Below are positions 60,319 to 64,000 of a DNA stretch of 64,000 nt, piece by piece; the stretch's first letter is position 1; each line of letters opens with the position of its first letter. The stretch is from UBA1351 sp965140555. Lineage in GTDB: Bacteria; Bacillota; Clostridia; Lachnospirales; Vallitaleaceae. The stretch spans positions 3,534,001 through 3,598,000 of the forward strand of contig OZ223259.1 of assembly GCA_965140555.1 (NCBI GenBank). Direction: 5' to 3'. Below the pieces are notes generated by a model. The model saw nothing but the letters and a program-made list of their open reading frames with translations. It did not search any database and was not told the DNA's origin. The translations under genes and the position numbers were made by a program.

Positions 60319-61923
60319 TTATTCAAAAGAGCTGGAAGTTTCTTTTAAGATAAGACCGTCATTCTTTTCTAACGTTTGGCGTATAGACCATTCGTATTGG
60401 AAAAGAATAACCGGTTGATCTTTTTCGCTATATACAATTTGAGAATCCATTGTCCCTTTAAAGGTTTTCGCATTAAAGTTATCCATTTCAATCCAGCGTA
60501 CATATTTGAAAGGCAAGAGCTGTTTATTAATCTCGACGTTGTATTCATTATTCAAGCGATACTCTAAAACTTCAAACTGAAGCGCACCGACAACACCGAT
60601 AATAATCTCTTCTGAACCGGTAAAGGGACGTTTGAAGACTTGAATAGAGCCTTCTTCGGATAACTGTTGGATGCCCTTAAGGAATTGCTTGCGTTTTAAC
60701 GCATTCACTGTTGAAATACGCATAAAATGTTCCGGTGCAAATTGAGGGATATCAGCAAACATAAGTTCCGTAGAATCTTCAGAAAGGGTATCACCTATTT
60801 TATAAATCCCCGGATCGTGGATACCGATAATATCGCCGGAATAGGCTTCATCGACAATAGAGCGGTCATCGGCCATGAATTGTTGTGGCTGTGCAAGCTT
60901 AACCTTCCGTTTGTTTTGTACATGATTGACGCTCATACCTTTTTCAAAGCGGCCGGAGCAGATACGAAGAAAGGCGATACGGTCACGGTGAGCCGGATTC
61001 ATATTGGCTTGTATTTTGAAAATAAAGCCACTGAATGTATTTCCCATAGGATCAACCACACCAAGGTTGCTTTTACGACCCATCGGATGTGTGGAGATAT
61101 CTAAGAAATCCTCAAGGAAAGGTTGGACCCCGAAGTTTGTCAAGGCACTGCCAAAGAACACAGGGGTTAAATCACCATTAAGTATTTTATCGATATCAAA
61201 AGGGTCACCGGCTTCATCTAGAAGTTCAATATCTTCTTGAAGTTGTTCATAGAGTGCAGGTCCTATAATAGATTGGATGGATGGATCATCAATACTTAGG
61301 ACAGTATCTTTTGTTTTAGATTGGCCATGATTACCTTCGCCGAAAAGTTGAATGGTACCTTTTTGACGATCATAGATACCTTTAAAATCTTTACCCATGC
61401 CTATTGGCCAGTTCATTGGGCAAGAACGGATACCGAGAACGTTTTCCAAGTCCTCTAATAACTCATAGGGATCCATACCTTGACGGTCCAATTTGTTGAT
61501 AAATGTAAAGATAGGGATACTACGGAGTTTACATACTTGGAAGAGTTTCTTTGTTTGTGCTTCAACACCTTTGGCGCAGTCAATAACCATAACAGCGTTA
61601 TCCGCAGCAACAAGGGTACGATAAGTATCTTCACTAAAGTCCTGGTGACCGGGAGTATCAAGAATATTGATACAATGGTCATCATAGTTGAATTGTAGAA
61701 CAGAGGAGGTCACAGAGATTCCACGTTGCTTTTCGATTTCCATCCAGTCACTGACAGCATGTTTATTGGAACGACGGGATTTAACTGATCCTGCTTCCCG
61801 AATAGCGCCCCCATACAAGAGAAATTTTTCGGTTAATGTTGTTTTACCTGCATCGGGATGGGAGATGATCGCAAACGTTCGTCTTTTTTCTATTTGGTTT
61901 TTATAACGCATATTATCTGACAT
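60319..61923 (-). CDS. prfC: Peptide chain release factor 3
   Basis: The 534-residue GTPase has all G motifs: SHPDAGKTTL (G1), RGISVTSS (G2), DTPGHQDF (G3) and FINKLDRQG (G4). The RF3-specific domains II and III include QFAPEHFMRISTVNALKRKQF. RF3 recycles RF1 and RF2 after peptide release. Length is normal for the family. It is a housekeeping gene and marks chromosomal rather than mobile context. Confidence 0.97.
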   Translation of the reverse strand: MSDNMRYKNQIEKRRTFAIISHPDAGKTTLTEKFLLYGGAIREAGSVKSRRSNKHAVSDWMEIEKQRGISVTSSVLQFNYDDHCINILDTPGHQDFSEDTYRTLVAADNAVMVIDCAKGVEAQTKKLFQVCKLRSIPIFTFINKLDRQGMDPYELLEDLENVLGIRSCPMNWPIGMGKDFKGIYDRQKGTIQLFGEGNHGQSKTKDTVLSIDDPSIQSIIGPALYEQLQEDIELLDEAGDPFDIDKILNGDLTPVFFGSALTNFGVQPFLEDFLDISTHPMGRKSNLGVVDPMGNTFSGFIFKIQANMNPAHRDRIAFLRICSGRFEKGMSVNHVQNKRKVKLAQPQQFMADDRSIVDEAYSGDIIGIHDPGIYKIGDTLSEDSTELMFADIPQFAPEHFMRISTVNALKRKQFLKGIQQLSEEGSIQVFKRPFTGSEEIIIGVVGALQFEVLEYRLNNEYNVEINKQLLPFKYVRWIEMDNFNAKTFKGTMDSQIVYSEKDQPVILFQYEWSIRQTLEKNDGLILKETSSSFE

Positions 61924-62067
61924 AGTTTTATCCTTCTATAAATCATTTGATTTTTTTGCAAAGTCTACTATAGGTTATAATGAAATGCGTCATTTGTCAA
62001 TAGATGACAATTGTATGGAAGAAACCATAGGCAAGGAACACGATTCGCGATATAATAGAAATAATAT

Positions 62068-62186
62068 GATTAGGGCGTCAAAAGCAAGTTTCACTAAATT
62101 CATAGACAATATATAGATTACGTAGAAGCATTCGTAACAATATATTGTATGCGAAAGTTCAACTATATGCTTTTGACACACTAATC
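62068..62186. repeat. 119-bp hairpin repeat, copy 1
   Basis: It starts GATTAGGGCGTCAAAAGCA and ends TGCTTTTGACACACTAATC, so the ends pair. The inner part holds GTTTCACTAAATTCATAGAC and a loop with TTACG and CGTAA. It is identical in length to copy 2 and shares most of its interior. It lies in the prfC-adenine deaminase gap and has no open frame. It resembles a MITE-like or structured RNA element. Confidence 0.85.
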
Positions 62187-62193
62187 ACCGTAT

Positions 62194-62312
62194 GATTAGC
62201 CCGACAAAAGCAAGTTTCACTAAATTCATAGACAATATATAGATGACGTAGAGGCGTTCGTAACACTATATTGTCTATGAAAGTTCAACTATATGCTTTT
62301 GTCGAGCTAATC
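62194..62312. repeat. 119-bp hairpin repeat, copy 2
   Basis: It starts GATTAGCCCGACAAAAGCA and ends TGCTTTTGTCGAGCTAATC. The inner TTCATAGACAATATA pairs with TATATTGTCTATGAA. Seven bases separate it from copy 1. Against copy 1, the outer stem changes GTC:GAC to GAC:GTC, a compensatory substitution that keeps pairing. Confidence 0.85.
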
Positions 62313-62372
62313 ATTATATTAATGTTTCTTCCTATTATAATGTTACATAGAAAGTATTGAAAGGAGACCTAT

Positions 62373-64000
62373 ATGGAACAACAATTGAAATTAGATAAAG
62401 TATTGGGTCGTCAATCGGTAGAGTTGGTTCTTACGAATGGAAAGCTATTAAATGTCTACAATGGTGCGATTGAGAAGACAGATATAGCCATTGACAGTGG
62501 GCGTATTGTAGGGCTTGGGAGTGGTTATAAAGGAGACTGTGTTATCGATTTGGAAGGTCAGTATGTAGCTCCCGGTTTCATAGACGGACATGTGCACATT
62601 GAATCGTCTATGATGACGCCTACAGGATTTGCGGAGGCAGTATTGGCACATGGAACAACAACGGTTATTGCAGATCCCCATGAAATAGCCAATGTATGTG
62701 GCCTTGATGGTATACGATACATGCTGGAATCCGCAAAAAAAGCGCCCATCGATGTCTATGTGATGTTGCCGTCCTGTGTTCCGAGTACAGAATTTGAACA
62801 TGCGGGAGCCTGTTTATTAGCTGAGGACTTGTTAACGCTTATAGATGACGAACAGGTGATTGGATTAGGAGAGATGATGAATTACCCCGGGGTCTTAGCC
62901 GAGGATAAGACGGTTCATGATAAATTGAAGGCTTTTGAAACGAGGCGTATAGACGGACATGCACCCGGTTTGTCCGGAAAATCCTTGAATGCATACATAT
63001 ATTCAGGTGTCACAACAGACCATGAGTGTGTCACACCGGAAGAACTTATGGAAAAAGTCGGAAAAGGAATGTATATACACTTGCGAGAAGGGTCTGCTAC
63101 TCGGAATGTTCGGGAACTATCCAAAGGAATTACGGCGAGTAATAATAGATGGCTAATGTTATGTACAGATGATAAACATCCTACGGACATTTTGGATGAA
63201 GGGCACATTAATTATAATATGAAAATACTAACTGAAGAAAAAATTCCTGTTATGACAGCCTTACAAATGGCGACGATTAATAGTGCAACCTGCTATGGAT
63301 TGTCTAGAAAAGGAGCGATAGCGCCCGGTTATGATGCGGATCTTGTTATTCTGTCGAGTATCGAGGACTGGACAGTAGAAGATGTATATAAAAATGGAAA
63401 ACAGGTTGTAAAAAATGGGGCAATCATGAATCCGATTCAGCCGTATATAGACAAAAAGGTGGAACAGACCATCCATGTAGAAGCGGTGACAGCAGATGCG
63501 TTTGTCATGCCTTTGGAGAGTGATGTTGTCCATGTCATTCAATTAATCACAAATCAAATCCTTACAAGAAAGGTCACAAGAAAGGTGGATGTAGAGGGTG
63601 GTATCTATAAGCATAACAGCAAATTGGATATACTAAAACTAGCAGTTATTGAGCGTCATTCGGATACAAAGCAGATTGGAAAAGGGCTTGTAGAAGGATT
63701 TGGTTTGAAAAATGGAGCTATTGCGCTATCCATCGCCCACGATTCACACAACATCATTGTCATTGGCGATTCAGACGATGCCATGGCTATTGCAGTCAAT
63801 GCCCTTCGCGATAATCAAGGAGGGATTGCCATAGCATCGAAAGAAGAAGTACTTGGTATTCTACCTCTAGAAGTAGGCGGATTGATGACGAATGCACCTT
63901 ATATGGAAGTCGTTGATACATTGAGGAAGCTGGAACACATGGCTAAAACGATGGGAGTATCTGATGGTGTTGATCCATTTTTGACCCTTGCATTCTTGGC
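62373..64000 (+). CDS. ade: Adenine deaminase (partial, C-terminus off the right edge)
   Basis: The frame is open from the ATG at 62373 to the window end (about 542 codons). AAGGAG lies 6 bases before the ATG. Motifs include the metal site GFIDGHVHIESSMM and ADPHEIANVCG, GEMMNYPGVL, TDHECVTPEEL and CTDDKHPTD. The C-terminal adenine-deaminase domain contains NGAIALSIAHDSHNIIVIG. It converts adenine to hypoxanthine. Nearly the whole family length (about 570-600 residues) is present. The repeats end 60 bases upstream; TATAAT at 62336-62341 may be the -10. Confidence 0.95.
   Translation, partial: MEQQLKLDKVLGRQSVELVLTNGKLLNVYNGAIEKTDIAIDSGRIVGLGSGYKGDCVIDLEGQYVAPGFIDGHVHIESSMMTPTGFAEAVLAHGTTTVIADPHEIANVCGLDGIRYMLESAKKAPIDVYVMLPSCVPSTEFEHAGACLLAEDLLTLIDDEQVIGLGEMMNYPGVLAEDKTVHDKLKAFETRRIDGHAPGLSGKSLNAYIYSGVTTDHECVTPEELMEKVGKGMYIHLREGSATRNVRELSKGITASNNRWLMLCTDDKHPTDILDEGHINYNMKILTEEKIPVMTALQMATINSATCYGLSRKGAIAPGYDADLVILSSIEDWTVEDVYKNGKQVVKNGAIMNPIQPYIDKKVEQTIHVEAVTADAFVMPLESDVVHVIQLITNQILTRKVTRKVDVEGGIYKHNSKLDILKLAVIERHSDTKQIGKGLVEGFGLKNGAIALSIAHDSHNIIVIGDSDDAMAIAVNALRDNQGGIAIASKEEVLGILPLEVGGLMTNAPYMEVVDTLRKLEHMAKTMGVSDGVDPFLTLAFL

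Noticed and set aside
62068..62312. Tandem repeats as a CRISPR array
   Set aside because: Only two 119-base units with a 7-base gap, each a self-complementary hairpin; no short direct repeats with unique spacers and no cas genes.

Overview
This window is a chromosomal segment of a low-GC, Gram-positive anaerobe. It most resembles a plant- or glycan-degrading member of the Clostridia (Lachnospirales/Vallitaleaceae-like). The grounds are purine-rich AAGGAGG ribosome binding sites, lipoprotein and SLH cell-wall proteins, YesN and AraC-type regulators, TRAP and family-1 ABC sugar importers without a dedicated ATPase, DUF4317 and DUF4870 proteins and many glycoside hydrolases. The genus is a guess. 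No rRNA, tRNA, CRISPR array, transposase or integrase was seen.

Region 1 (1-14744) is a catabolic locus for mannose-containing glycans. A YheO/DauR-type regulator and a partial GH20 enzyme run leftward. Divergently, an ABC sugar importer (binding lipoprotein and two permeases) is followed by GH2 beta-mannosidase, a D-amino-acid trio (DSD1/D-threonine-aldolase-like enzyme, D-aminoacylase, RidA), a GH3 enzyme and a GH125 exo-alpha-1,6-mannosidase. The enzyme set fits import and trimming of N-glycan-type oligosaccharides. The embedded D-amino-acid genes are unusual.

Region 2 (14862-20404) holds a polyamine-type membrane module: SAM decarboxylase (speD), a membrane-fused spermidine-synthase-like protein, two DUF350 proteins, a DUF4178 protein, a voltage-gated K+ channel and an uncharacterised protein. 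speD converges on the speE-like gene with overlapping stop codons inside a hairpin. A large palindrome separates DUF4178 from the channel.

Region 3 (20484-26837) carries a deoxyribonucleotidase-like HAD protein, a truncated PPOX-family remnant, an AraC/GyrI regulator, and an SLH protein paired with a large secreted protein whose base composition changes partway through.

Region 4 (26988-34719) is a complete Wadjet (JetD-JetA-JetB-JetC) anti-plasmid defence operon with overlapping genes, bounded by strong terminators.

Region 5 (34767-49632) has DUF4317, an RlmI-like rRNA methyltransferase, an FGGY sugar kinase, a GH43 arabinanase lipoprotein, a second AraC/GyrI regulator, a cell-wall amidase, a MarR-MFS efflux operon with an obvious operator, a large methyltransferase with an unknown N-terminal half, and a CHASE4-GGDEF cyclase.

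Region 6 (49719-59796) is a pectin locus: YesN-like regulator, TRAP transporter (DctP, DctQ, DctM), a YcxB-like protein, a secreted nuclease, CE12 esterase, GH28 and GH105. The three pectin enzymes lack signal peptides, so breakdown is probably completed in the cytoplasm.

Region 7 (59842-64000) has DUF4870, release factor 3, a tandem pair of 119-bp hairpin repeats (a related short copy lies at 37491-37561), and a partial adenine deaminase.
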